Positions 51,714 through 60,133 of a DNA stretch of 64,000 bases are shown here, one piece after another. Numbering within the stretch: position 1 is the stretch's first letter; each line of letters opens with the position of its first letter. The position numbers and the translations under genes were made by a program. Below the pieces are notes generated by a model, which saw nothing but the letters and a program-made list of their open reading frames with translations, was not told the origin of the DNA and did no database searches. Origin of the DNA: Bradyrhizobium sp. NDS-1 (GTDB lineage: Bacteria > Pseudomonadota > Alphaproteobacteria > Rhizobiales > Xanthobacteraceae); contig NZ_CP136628.1 in assembly GCF_032918005.1 (NCBI RefSeq), positions 5,007,501 to 5,071,500 of the forward strand. Direction: 5' to 3'.

Positions 51714-52940
51714 ATGACCACATCCAAGATCAGTCGGCGATTGCTGCTTGCCGGCGCGTCCGGCACGCTGATCGCATCCCGCGCCTGGGCCCAGCAACCA
51801 GCGGAAGTGAAGATCGGCCTGCTGGTGCCGATCTCCGGCATGTACGCCCGTCCGGGCACGGTGATGCGTCATGGCGCCGAGATGGCGGTTGAGCACATCA
51901 ACGCGCAAGGCGGCATCAAGGCGCTTGGCGGCGCCAAGCTGAAGCTCGTGGTGCTCGATTCCGGCGACTCCACCGAGAAGGCCAAGAACGCGGCCCAGCG
52001 CATGGTCGCGCAGGAGAGCGATCTGGTCGCGGCCAGCGGCGCCTATCTATCATCCTTCACGCTCGCGGTGACCGAGGTCACCGAGCGGGCCAACCTGCCC
52101 GTCCTCACCCTCTCCTACTCCGACCTGATCACGGATCGCGGCTTCAAATACGTGTTCCAGACCTCGGCCACGGCAGGCTCACAGGCCCGCCAGGCCTTGC
52201 CGCAGATCGTCAAGCTGGCGGAGACGGCGTCCGGCAAGCGGCCGAAGACGGTTGCGATCCTCACCGACAACACGGCCGCGTCGATCGCCTCGGCGAAATC
52301 GATGCGCGAAGGCCTGCTGGCGGAGAACCAGCTGCAGCTGATCGTCGACGAGACCTTCACCCCGCCGCTCGCGGATGCAACATCACTGGTGCAGAAGATC
52401 CGCTCGGCGAAACCGGATCTGCTGTTCTTCCTGCCGACCGTGATCTCCGATGCCAAGCTGCTCCTCGAGAAGATGAACGAGTTCGGTCTCGGCCAGGGCA
52501 AGGTGCCGACCATCTCCTTCGGCATCGCCATCGCCGAGCCCGACATGCTGCAGACCGTGAGTCCGGAGTTGCTCCAAGGAGTCCTGACCTGCGTTGCGAG
52601 CTGGGGCGCCAAGGGCCACGAGGCCCTGATCGCCGAATTGAAGACCCGCTACAAGGAGCCGTGGATGACGCAGAACGCGATCTCCACCTATGGCGACATG
52701 TGGGTGATCAAGGACGCGCTGGAGAAGGCCGGCAAGGCCGACCGCGTCGCCGTCGGCGAGGCGCTGCGCACCATGGATGCCGGCCCCTCGAAATATTATC
52801 CGCTCGGCGAAATCAAGTTCGACGAGAAGGGCCGCCGCGTCGGCGCCGGCATGACCATCGTGCAGTGGCAATCCGGCGTGCCGGTAACCGTGTTCCCGCC
52901 GGAGCTCGCGCTGGCAAAGCCCTTCTGGCCGAAGAGCTGA
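51714..52940 (+). CDS. LivK-like periplasmic substrate-binding protein (second of tandem pair)
   Basis: This 408-residue protein is similar throughout to the 50446 product (both contain LGGAKLKLVV, STEKAKNAAQRMVAQ, TLSYSDL and MDAGPSKYYP), so the pair arose by tandem duplication. A twin-arginine signal (KISRRLLLAGASGT) starts it. AGGGAGGAAAATTGTC precedes ATG 51714; the longer open frame upstream is inside the first gene. Differences concentrate in the middle (residues 200-300), which could tune ligand choice. Confidence 0.9.
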   Translation: MTTSKISRRLLLAGASGTLIASRAWAQQPAEVKIGLLVPISGMYARPGTVMRHGAEMAVEHINAQGGIKALGGAKLKLVVLDSGDSTEKAKNAAQRMVAQESDLVAASGAYLSSFTLAVTEVTERANLPVLTLSYSDLITDRGFKYVFQTSATAGSQARQALPQIVKLAETASGKRPKTVAILTDNTAASIASAKSMREGLLAENQLQLIVDETFTPPLADATSLVQKIRSAKPDLLFFLPTVISDAKLLLEKMNEFGLGQGKVPTISFGIAIAEPDMLQTVSPELLQGVLTCVASWGAKGHEALIAELKTRYKEPWMTQNAISTYGDMWVIKDALEKAGKADRVAVGEALRTMDAGPSKYYPLGEIKFDEKGRRVGAGMTIVQWQSGVPVTVFPPELALAKPFWPKS

Positions 52941-52968
52941 TATCGCTGGAAAAGAAACGGAGAACACA

Positions 52969-53349
52969 ATGGACAAGGCGACCTATGACCGCGGGCTCGA
53001 GATCCGCAAGAGCGTGCTCGGCAACGAATTCGTCGACAAGGCGATCGCATCCGCGGACGACTTCAACCGGCCGATGCAGGACCTCACCACGGAATATTGC
53101 TGGGGTTACGTCTGGGGCCGCGAAGGCCTGACGCGGAAGACCCGCAGCTTCCTCAATCTGGCGATGCTCTGCGCACTCAACCGTCCGCATGAGCTGAAGA
53201 CCCACGTCCGCGGCGCGCTCGCCAATGGAGCGACGCGGGAGGAGATCCGCGAGGTCTTCATGCAGGTCGCGATCTATTGCGGCGTGCCTGCCGGCGTCGA
53301 CGCGTTCCGCAACGCGAAGGAAGTGTTCGCAGAGCTCGACAAGAAATAA
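52969..53349 (+). CDS. Carboxymuconolactone-decarboxylase family protein (second paralogue)
   Basis: This 126-residue paralogue of the 42595 product has TTEYCWGYVWGREGLTRKTR, LCALNRPHELKTHVRGAL, TREEIREVFMQVAIYCGVP and AGVDAFRNAKEVF. Both proteins keep the same residues around the EYCWG and HELKxHV motifs, so both are probably active. Being in opposite transcription units of one module they may act on successive or alternative intermediates, or be products of duplication with dosage effect. Confidence 0.83.
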   Translation: MDKATYDRGLEIRKSVLGNEFVDKAIASADDFNRPMQDLTTEYCWGYVWGREGLTRKTRSFLNLAMLCALNRPHELKTHVRGALANGATREEIREVFMQVAIYCGVPAGVDAFRNAKEVFAELDKK

Positions 53350-53364
53350 GGAAGCATCCGTGCG

Positions 53365-54135
53365 ATGAAAGGCAAATGGGCACTCGTGACCGGCGCGACC
53401 GCAGGCCTTGGCTTCGCGATCGCGGAAGGCCTGTCCGGCGCGGGCTGCAACATTGTCCTGCACGATCTCATTGCGCCGAAGCAGGCCGCGGATGATCTCC
53501 GCAGCCGCTTCGGCGTCGAGGTCATCCCCGCTTCTGCCGACCTGTCCCGGCGCGACGCCATCGAGCGCATGATGGCCGACCTCCTCGACCGCTGCGGCGC
53601 CGTCGACATCCTCGTCAACAACGCCGTGGTCAGGCATTTCTCGGCCATCGAGCAGTTTCCGCCCGATCGCTGGGACGATGCGCTCGCCGTGAACCTGTCG
53701 GCACCGTTCCACCTGATCCGCCTGGCTCTGCCGGCCATGAAGCAGCGCGGCTGGGGCCGGATCGTCAATCTCGGCTCGATCTATTCGATCCGCGCGGTCG
53801 AAGACCGCATCGACTACGTGACCACCAAGACGGCTATTCTCGGCCTGACGCGCGCGGTGGCCATCGAGACCGCCCGCAGCGGCGTTACCTGCAACACGCT
53901 ATGCCCCGGCACGCTGCCGACGCCGGCGATCCTGAACAAGATTGCGACGATGGCAACAAACAGCAATCGTCCGCTCGAGGACGTGACCGGCGAGTATCTC
54001 GGCGAGCGCCAGCCGACGCAGCGCTTCATCGGAATGGACGCCGTCGCCGCCATGGTCGTCTTTCTCTGTGGTCCCGCCGCAAACGACATCACCGGAGCCA
54101 GCCTGCCCATCGACGGCGGCTGGTCGATCGCATGA
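53365..54135 (+). CDS. SDR-family dehydrogenase resembling 3-hydroxybutyrate dehydrogenase
   Basis: This 256-residue classical SDR has the cofactor motif TGATAGLGFAIAE, NNAVVRH at the NNAG position, LGSIYSIRAVEDRIDYVTTK with the Ser-Tyr-Lys triad, and CPGTLPTP. Its length and C-terminal GASLPIDGGWSIA fit. The NNAG motif is altered to NNAV. It lies 15 bases after the previous gene. It would oxidise or reduce a hydroxy/keto intermediate. Confidence 0.85.
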   Translation: MKGKWALVTGATAGLGFAIAEGLSGAGCNIVLHDLIAPKQAADDLRSRFGVEVIPASADLSRRDAIERMMADLLDRCGAVDILVNNAVVRHFSAIEQFPPDRWDDALAVNLSAPFHLIRLALPAMKQRGWGRIVNLGSIYSIRAVEDRIDYVTTKTAILGLTRAVAIETARSGVTCNTLCPGTLPTPAILNKIATMATNSNRPLEDVTGEYLGERQPTQRFIGMDAVAAMVVFLCGPAANDITGASLPIDGGWSIA

Positions 54136-54159
54136 CAGAAGTGGGATGGGAGTGCTGCG

Positions 54160-54900
54160 ATGACTGAACAACAAGGCCAGACCGTCGTCCTGACTGGCGC
54201 TGCCGGCGGCATGGGACGTGCCATCACCGAGGCGCTGCTGGAGAGCGGTCGCCGCGTGGTGCTGGTCGACCGCGACGCCAGGGCGCTTCAGGAGCTGGCC
54301 GCCACGGCCGGCGACAGGGTGTTTCCGATCCAGCTCGACGTCAGCGATTCTCGCGCCGTGGATGGTCTGCCGGAGGCCGTTCCCGCTCATTTCAAGCCGG
54401 TCGATGTCCTCATCAACAATGCCGGGCATGACATCGGCGGCCGGACGCGCTTCGATGCCGGCTCCGCCGACGACTGGTCCAACATCATCCAGACCAACCT
54501 GATCGGCCTGATGCGGGTCACGCGCGCGATCCTCCCCGAAATGGTCAAGCGCAACGCCGGACACATCGTCAACATCAGCTCGATCAACGCCGTCCGCATC
54601 GTCCCCGACATGGCGGCCTACAGCACCAGCAAGGCGGGCGTGCACATGTTCACCGAGACGCTCAGGGGTGAACTTGCCGAAACCGCGATTCGGGTCACCG
54701 AGCTCCAGCCCGGCCTGACCAAAACCAACATCATCCTGACCCGCTATCGCGGCGACAAGCAGAAAGAAAAGGACTATTTCGACCAGTTCAGAATGGCGCT
54801 GGAGCCTGCCGATATTGCCCGCTCGATCGTGTTCGCGCTGGACCAGCCCGCCCACGTTCAAATTGCCGAAATGATGATTCTGCCTGTAAACCGGTACTGA
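54160..54900 (+). CDS. SDR-family dehydrogenase
   Basis: This 246-residue classical SDR has TGAAGGMGRAITEALL, LINNAGHDIGG, NISSINAVRIVPDMAAYSTSK with the catalytic serine, tyrosine and lysine, and LQPGLTKTNIILTRY. The ending (AEMMILPVNRY) resembles the NADP-preferring YdfG-like group. It lies in the same operon, 24 bases after the previous SDR. Substrate unknown. Confidence 0.86.
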   Translation: MTEQQGQTVVLTGAAGGMGRAITEALLESGRRVVLVDRDARALQELAATAGDRVFPIQLDVSDSRAVDGLPEAVPAHFKPVDVLINNAGHDIGGRTRFDAGSADDWSNIIQTNLIGLMRVTRAILPEMVKRNAGHIVNISSINAVRIVPDMAAYSTSKAGVHMFTETLRGELAETAIRVTELQPGLTKTNIILTRYRGDKQKEKDYFDQFRMALEPADIARSIVFALDQPAHVQIAEMMILPVNRY

Positions 54901-54924
54901 CTTTTCCCGAACCAGGGCCCGGAC

Positions 54925-55641
54925 ATGGACAGACGTAGCGATTTGCAGTCGACACTCCGCATCGAGGACGTTCCGACCGTCCGGGCGATGGTCGCCCAGA
55001 AGCTGCGCGAGGCGATCATGTCCGGAACCCTGAAGCCGGGCCAACGCCTGGTCGAGCGCGAGCTCTGCGAAATGATGGGCGTCAGCCGCCCCTCGATCCG
55101 TGAAGCGCTTCGCGCGCTCGAAGCCGACGGGCTGGTCAACATCGTCCCCCATCGCGGCCCCATGGTGTCCACGATCAGCCTGGAGGAAGCCCGGCAGCTC
55201 TACGCGGCGCGCGCGGTGCTCGAAGGCTTCGCCGGCCGCGAGTGTGCCAGGCTGCATGATCCCGAGGTAGCGCGCCGGATCGGGGAGGCCCTGACGCGGC
55301 TGAAGGCGGCCGCGGCCAAGCAGGATCTCGTCGGCTGCCTCGAGGCCAAGACTGACTTCTACGCCGCGCTGATCGGCGGCTGCCGCAATGCCTTCATCGA
55401 GCGCGCGCTCAAGCCGCTCCACGACCGTATCCAGCTCTTGCGGATCACCTCGATGTCGCAGCCGAAGCGGATCAACAAGAGTCTGCGCGAGGTCACCGCG
55501 ATCTGGCGGGCGATCCAGAGCGGCGATGCGGAGCTCGCCGAGCGCTGCTGCGTCGACCACATCAATGCGGCCGCCGTGGCCGCGCTCGACATGATCGAAA
55601 AATCGTCGGCGGCCAAGGAGGCGGCGCCTACCGACGACTAG
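54925..55641 (+). CDS. GntR-family transcriptional regulator, FCD subfamily
   Basis: This 238-residue protein has an N-terminal winged helix (VAQKLREAIMSGTLKPGQRL, ERELCEMMGVSRPSIREALR) and a helical FCD effector domain with the metal-binding pattern (about 95-225; includes KTDFYAALIGG and WRAIQSGDAELAERCCVDHI). FCD proteins usually repress catabolic genes until a carboxylic-acid effector binds. The palindrome at 44469-44479 is its likely operator, and it would control both divergent groups. It lies 24 bases after the SDR gene, so it is probably autoregulated. Confidence 0.9.
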   Translation: MDRRSDLQSTLRIEDVPTVRAMVAQKLREAIMSGTLKPGQRLVERELCEMMGVSRPSIREALRALEADGLVNIVPHRGPMVSTISLEEARQLYAARAVLEGFAGRECARLHDPEVARRIGEALTRLKAAAAKQDLVGCLEAKTDFYAALIGGCRNAFIERALKPLHDRIQLLRITSMSQPKRINKSLREVTAIWRAIQSGDAELAERCCVDHINAAAVAALDMIEKSSAAKEAAPTDD

Positions 55642-55665
55642 AACAATGCCGCCAGGGAGTGTTCG

Positions 55666-56640
55666 ATGCCGTATCTCGTACGATCGCTGATCCTGCTTGT
55701 CCTGCTCACACCCTGCGGCGCTTCCGTCGCGAACGACTATCCCTCACGTCCGGTCACGCTGATCGTGCCCTTCTCCGCCGGCGGACCGGGCGACGTGATC
55801 GCGCGGATCCTCGGCGGCGCCATGAGTGCAACGCTGAAACAGTCCGTCGTTATAGAAAATGTCGTCGGTGCCGGCGGCACGCTCGGCACCAACCGCGTCG
55901 CCAAGGCACCCCCCGATGGTTACACGCTGCTCCTCATGCATGTCGGCCAAGCCACCGCCCCTGCCCTTTACGCCAAGCTGCCGTTCGATCCGGTCGGCGA
56001 CTTCGCCCCAATCGGGCTCGTCACCGACGTGCCGATGATCCTGGTCGCGCGACCGAACTATCCCGCCAAGGACCTCGGCGAGCTCATCACGCAGATCCGC
56101 AAGGCCGGCGATAAGGTCACTTTCGGCAATGTCGGCCTCGGCTCAGCCTCGCAGCTCTGCGGCCTGATGTTCATGAACGCAACAGGCACCAAACTCACGC
56201 CGATCTACTACAAGGGCGGCGGACCAGCGTTGAATGACGTCATCGCCGGCCATATCGACGTCTATTGCGATCCCGCAACCGGTCCAACGCCGTACATCCA
56301 GTCGAACACGATCAAGGGCTACGCCATTACCAGCAAAACGCGGGTGGCGACGCTGCCTGAGGTGCCGACCTCCACGGAAGCCGGCGTTCCCGAATTCGAC
56401 GTGACGACTTGGTATGGTCTCTACGCGCCGAAGGGGACGCCGAAACCGGTGATGGACCATCTCGTCGCCGCGCTGCAGGCGGCGTTGAGGGACCCCGCAC
56501 TGATCAGCCGCTTTGCCGAGCTCAGCATGACTCCCGTCGAGTCCGAGCGCGCGACGCCGGAAGCGCTCGAAGCGTTCTTGAAAGCCGAGATCGGCAAATG
56601 GGGACGGATCATCAAAGCCGCTGGAATCGATCCGCAGTAG
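55666..56640 (+). CDS. Bug/TctC-family extracytoplasmic solute-binding protein
   Basis: This 324-residue protein has an N-terminal Sec signal (LVRSLILLVLLTPCGASVAN), then YPSRPVTLIVPFSAGGPGDVIAR, VVGAGGTLGTNRVAKAPPDGYT and TSTEAGVPEFDVTTWYGLYAPKGTP, all typical of the tripartite tricarboxylate transporter binding proteins of Burkholderiales and Bradyrhizobium. No TctA/TctB genes are here, so it is an orphan and may act in sensing or share a remote transporter. It is last in the plus-strand catabolic group. Confidence 0.9.
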   Translation: MPYLVRSLILLVLLTPCGASVANDYPSRPVTLIVPFSAGGPGDVIARILGGAMSATLKQSVVIENVVGAGGTLGTNRVAKAPPDGYTLLLMHVGQATAPALYAKLPFDPVGDFAPIGLVTDVPMILVARPNYPAKDLGELITQIRKAGDKVTFGNVGLGSASQLCGLMFMNATGTKLTPIYYKGGGPALNDVIAGHIDVYCDPATGPTPYIQSNTIKGYAITSKTRVATLPEVPTSTEAGVPEFDVTTWYGLYAPKGTPKPVMDHLVAALQAALRDPALISRFAELSMTPVESERATPEALEAFLKAEIGKWGRIIKAAGIDPQ

Positions 56641-56736
56641 ACGCCAGCGTCGGAGAGGCGGATGCCTCCCTACATGCTGCGATAGCGCTCGATCGCTCAA
56701 AGGCCGATCGCCAAAAGCTTACTAATGATGGATTTT

Positions 56737-56769
56737 TCTTGATCTATCGGTGCACACGCGGCCTTCTAA
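56737..56769 (+). repeat. Right copy of imperfect direct repeat flanking the catabolic module
   Basis: The sequence begins TCTTGATCT and continues ATCGGTGCACACGCGGCCTTCTAA. It shares nine exact bases and then 17 of 19 bases with the left copy at 41208-41251. It lies in the short gap between the TctC-type gene and the convergent glpD-like gene, at the point where the gene content changes to polyol metabolism. Confidence 0.5.
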
Positions 56770-56806
56770 CTGACTGAAATTACTTGAGGGGCATGGCGCC
56801 GACGGG

Positions 56807-58315
56807 TTAGATAAAGCTCGCAAATGCGTCCCGTTGCGCCATCGTCAAATGCAGGCCATGTTTGGTGCGCCGATCCAGAAAGTCCTGGGGCACCCTGGCC
56901 CATTCGGTCTCGCGAAGAAACATGGCCTCGCGTTCGTAGAAGTCTCCGCCGAAATGCCGGCCGAGATCGGCCGACACGCGGGCGGGACCCAGCAGCTCGC
57001 GCGCCCGCGTGCCGTACAGGCGGGCATAGTGGTGGACCAGCTTGGACGGCAGATCGGGATATTCGCGCGCAAGCTGGACGATGAAGGCATCGAAGTCACG
57101 GCCGATGTCGCCACCCGGCAGCGGCCGTCCCGCCGTCCAGGCCTGCGCCATGGTCGGGAACCACGGCGTGAGACGCTGCAACGCCTGTTCCGCGAGCCGG
57201 CGGTAGGTCGTGATCTTACCGCCGAAGATCGAGAGCAGCGGCGGCACGCCATCTGCGCCGTGAACCTCGAAAACATAGTCGCGCGTCACTGCCGAGGGGT
57301 TCTCGGTATTGTCGTCGTATAGTGGCCGGACGCCGGAAAATGAATGGACGATCTCCCGCTCGTCCGGCGGGGCGCGAAAGTAACGGCGCAGGACGCCGAA
57401 CAGGTAGGCGATCTCGCCCTCGTCGATCGCGACGTCTTCCACGCCGCCGTCATAGGAGACGTCCGTCGTACCGATCAGCGCCAGATCCTTCTCGTAAGGG
57501 TTGACGAAGATCACGCGACGGTCCGCGTTCTGGAGCAGATAGGCCTGCGGCCCACTCCAGAATTTTGGTACAACCAGGTGACTTCCCTTGACTAGCCGCA
57601 CATTGTGCGAGGCGTTCAGCCCGGCGACACTCTGGACGACGTCCTGGACCCAGGGACCTGCGGCATTGACCAGCGCTCGCGCCCGGACGATCTGCGTGCC
57701 GCTGTCATCTCCCTGCATCTCCAGGTGCCATAAGCCCGCTTCCCGGCGCGCACGCAACGCGCGGGTGCGGGGCAGGATGATCGCGCCGTTGTGCGCGGCA
57801 TCAACCAGATTGAGGATCACGAGCCGGGCGTCATCGACCCAGCAATCCGAGTATTCAAACCCGCGGCGAAACTCGGAGCGCAGCGGCGCGCCCTCAGGCG
57901 CGTGCGTGAGATCGAGACCACGGCTCGACGGCAGATGCTTGCGACCGCCGAGATGGTCATAGAGAAACAGCCCGCTGCGAACCAGCCACGCTGGCCGCTG
58001 CTCGGGCGAGTGGGGCAGTACGAAACGCATCGGCCAGATGATGTGCGGCGCGGAGGCGAGCAGAACCTCGCGCTCGATCAAGGCTTCGCGCACCAGGCGA
58101 AACTCGTAGTATTCGAGGTAGCGCAGCCCGCCATGAACGAGCTTGCCCGAGCGCGACGAAGTGCCCTCGGCAAGATCGCCCTTCTCGCACAGCAGAACCT
58201 TCAGGCCGCGGCCCGCTGCATCGCGCGCGATGCCGGCCCCGTTGATGCCACCGCCGATGATCGCGATGTCGACCAGCCCGTGATCCCTGCCCGCGTGCGG
58301 CGCAGCCCCGGTCAT
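56807..58315 (-). CDS. FAD-dependent glycerol-3-phosphate dehydrogenase family protein (GlpD or EryB-like)
   Basis: This 502-residue protein has the FAD motif IAIIGGGINGAGIARDAAGRG, LLCEKGDLAEGTSSRSGKLVHGGLRYLEY (in part), LVNAAGPWVQDV, LIGTTDVSYDGG and FGGKITTYRRLAE, all diagnostic of GlpD. It oxidises a polyol phosphate (glycerol-3-phosphate or, in erythritol operons, erythritol-phosphate) at the inner membrane, passing electrons to quinone. ATG 58315 overlaps the aldolase stop (TGATG). The kinase in the operon resembles EryA, so an EryB-like role is possible. Confidence 0.9.
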   Translation of the reverse strand: MTGAAPHAGRDHGLVDIAIIGGGINGAGIARDAAGRGLKVLLCEKGDLAEGTSSRSGKLVHGGLRYLEYYEFRLVREALIEREVLLASAPHIIWPMRFVLPHSPEQRPAWLVRSGLFLYDHLGGRKHLPSSRGLDLTHAPEGAPLRSEFRRGFEYSDCWVDDARLVILNLVDAAHNGAIILPRTRALRARREAGLWHLEMQGDDSGTQIVRARALVNAAGPWVQDVVQSVAGLNASHNVRLVKGSHLVVPKFWSGPQAYLLQNADRRVIFVNPYEKDLALIGTTDVSYDGGVEDVAIDEGEIAYLFGVLRRYFRAPPDEREIVHSFSGVRPLYDDNTENPSAVTRDYVFEVHGADGVPPLLSIFGGKITTYRRLAEQALQRLTPWFPTMAQAWTAGRPLPGGDIGRDFDAFIVQLAREYPDLPSKLVHHYARLYGTRARELLGPARVSADLGRHFGGDFYEREAMFLRETEWARVPQDFLDRRTKHGLHLTMAQRDAFASFI

Positions 58316-59073
58316 CACGTCCTGCTGCGCTTCTTCTCGACCCGTTGCCGCGCTGCCGCCTTTGCCGATGCGGCCGCCCTGCCCGGCTTCGGCCTGGAAA
58401 CCTTGGACTTAGAACCTTCGGGCTGCTGGAGGCCGTAAGTCGAGAATCCCTTCGCGGTGTCGGCGATCTCGACTTCGCTGAGAATCTGCGGCGATCCCAA
58501 TGCAAGCGAGAGATAATATTGGCGCGCGATGGTCTCGAGCTCGACCGCCAGCCACATCGCCTTGTCGAGGTTGGCGCCGACTGCGATCATGCCGTGATTG
58601 GCCAGCAGGCAACCGTTGCGGCCTTCGAGCGCGGCGAGCGCCAGCTCCGACAATTCCGCCGTGCCGTAGCGCGCGTAGCCGGCGCAACGGATGTCATTGC
58701 CGCCGAACGCGGCCATCATGTAGTGGCAAGCCGGGATCGGCTTGCGCGCGATCGCGAGCACGGTCGCATAGGTCGAATGGGTGTGGACGACGCCGCCGAC
58801 ATCGGGACGGCCGCGCATGATGTCGAGATGAAAGCGCCATTCGGTCGACGGCTTCAACGGCCCGTCCCAGGAGCCGTCGTCGCGATCGAGCGGCATCGCG
58901 GCGATCATCTCCGGCTTCATCGCGTCATAGGGCGTCGCGGACGGCGTGATCAGCATCCGGTCCTTGTAGCGGGCGGAGATGTTGCCCGACGTGCCCTGAT
59001 TGAGGCCCGATGCGTTCATCCACCGACATTTGGCGATGATCGCCTCGCGCAACTGTCGCTCCTCGCGGGTCAT
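58315..59073 (-). CDS. Class II aldolase/adducin family protein
   Basis: This 252-residue protein has the zinc site VVHTHSTYATVLA (HxH), GTSGNISARY, LLANHGMIAVG with a further histidine, and the catalytic-type glutamate near KPSTEWRFH. Members include fuculose-, rhamnulose- and ribulose-phosphate aldolases or epimerases. ATG 59073 fits; the upstream open frame to 59193 lies inside the next gene. The last 30 residues are a Lys/Ala/Arg-rich tail absent from most family members. It probably acts on the phosphorylated sugar made by the kinase and dehydrogenase of this operon. Confidence 0.85.
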   Translation of the reverse strand: MTREERQLREAIIAKCRWMNASGLNQGTSGNISARYKDRMLITPSATPYDAMKPEMIAAMPLDRDDGSWDGPLKPSTEWRFHLDIMRGRPDVGGVVHTHSTYATVLAIARKPIPACHYMMAAFGGNDIRCAGYARYGTAELSELALAALEGRNGCLLANHGMIAVGANLDKAMWLAVELETIARQYYLSLALGSPQILSEVEIADTAKGFSTYGLQQPEGSKSKVSRPKPGRAAASAKAAARQRVEKKRSRT

Positions 59074-59092
59074 GGCAAGATACCTTTCGTCT

Positions 59093-60133
59093 TCAGCACG
59101 GATTGAGCGGCGGCTCGCCGGCAAGATAGCGGCGAACCTCTTCCGCCGCCTGATCGGCGGCAATGGTGACGGTGCGCAACGAGGCTCCCGCAATATGGGG
59201 CGTCAGCGTGACGTTGGGCAATTGCAGCAGCGGCCAGTCGGCGGGCACCGGCTCCACGGCAAAGGTGTCGAGCATGGCCCCGCCGAGCCGTCCGGCAGAC
59301 AGTGCCTCGAATAGCGCCTGGTAGTCGACCAGGGGGCCACGCGCCGTATTGATGAAGATGGCGTCCGGCTTGACCTGCGCCAGCGCCGCGCGATCGATGA
59401 AGCCGGTGGTCTCGGCGGTCACGCGCGCATGCAGGCTGATCACGTCGGCGCGCGCCAGGAGCTCGCCGAGGCCGACATGCTCGACGCCGTCATTACGATC
59501 CTGCGCGCTGAGCTGGACGTAGGGGTCGGTCACCAGGATCTTGCAGCCGAACGCCTTGAGCAGCTTTACGACGCGGGTGCCGATCGCGCCATAGCCGACG
59601 ATGCCGACGGTCATCTCGCCGAGCTCGCGCCCGGTGCGATCGGCGCGATAGAGGTCGCCGCGCCATTCGCCGCCGCGCAGGGATTCATGGCCGCTGCGGA
59701 TCAGGCGCGTTTCAGCGAGAATCGCGCCGATGGTGAACTCGGCCACGGCGCTGGCGTTGCGGCCAGGCGTGTTGACCACGAGCACCCTGTGGTCGCGCGC
59801 GGCCTGCATGTCGATATTGACGGGGCCACCGCGCGAGACCGCGATGAATTTGAGGCCCGGCAGGCGCTGCAGCATCGATCGCGAGACCGGCGCAAGATGC
59901 GTCACCAGCAATGCGGCTTCACCGATGAAGTTCACGATCTCATCGGGATCGCCCATGAACTCCTTCAGTCCGTCGAGCTTGGAGCCGGCATAGCCATGCT
60001 CCATCGGCTCGTCCGGCCATGGCTGCTCCAGAACGCGGATGTCGATGGCGTTGCCACAGGCTGCCGTGATCCGTTCGGCGAAGACCTTCGGCAGCATGAA
60101 GCGGTCCCCGACGATGGCAATCTTGCTAGGCAT
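59093..60133 (-). CDS. D-2-hydroxyacid dehydrogenase (NAD-binding)
   Basis: This 346-residue protein has the family signatures GEMTVGIVGYGAIGTRVVKLLKA (NAD motif), the catalytic Arg in FINTARGPLVDY, Glu in DTFAVEPVP and His in LTPHIAGAS. It oxidises or reduces a 2-hydroxy acid, for instance a phosphoglycerate or glyoxylate-type compound. ATG 60133 is preceded by GGGAGCCGGCC and overlaps the FGGY-kinase stop by eight bases. In this operon it may process a C3/C4 product of the aldolase. Confidence 0.88.
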   Translation of the reverse strand: MPSKIAIVGDRFMLPKVFAERITAACGNAIDIRVLEQPWPDEPMEHGYAGSKLDGLKEFMGDPDEIVNFIGEAALLVTHLAPVSRSMLQRLPGLKFIAVSRGGPVNIDMQAARDHRVLVVNTPGRNASAVAEFTIGAILAETRLIRSGHESLRGGEWRGDLYRADRTGRELGEMTVGIVGYGAIGTRVVKLLKAFGCKILVTDPYVQLSAQDRNDGVEHVGLGELLARADVISLHARVTAETTGFIDRAALAQVKPDAIFINTARGPLVDYQALFEALSAGRLGGAMLDTFAVEPVPADWPLLQLPNVTLTPHIAGASLRTVTIAADQAAEEVRRYLAGEPPLNPC

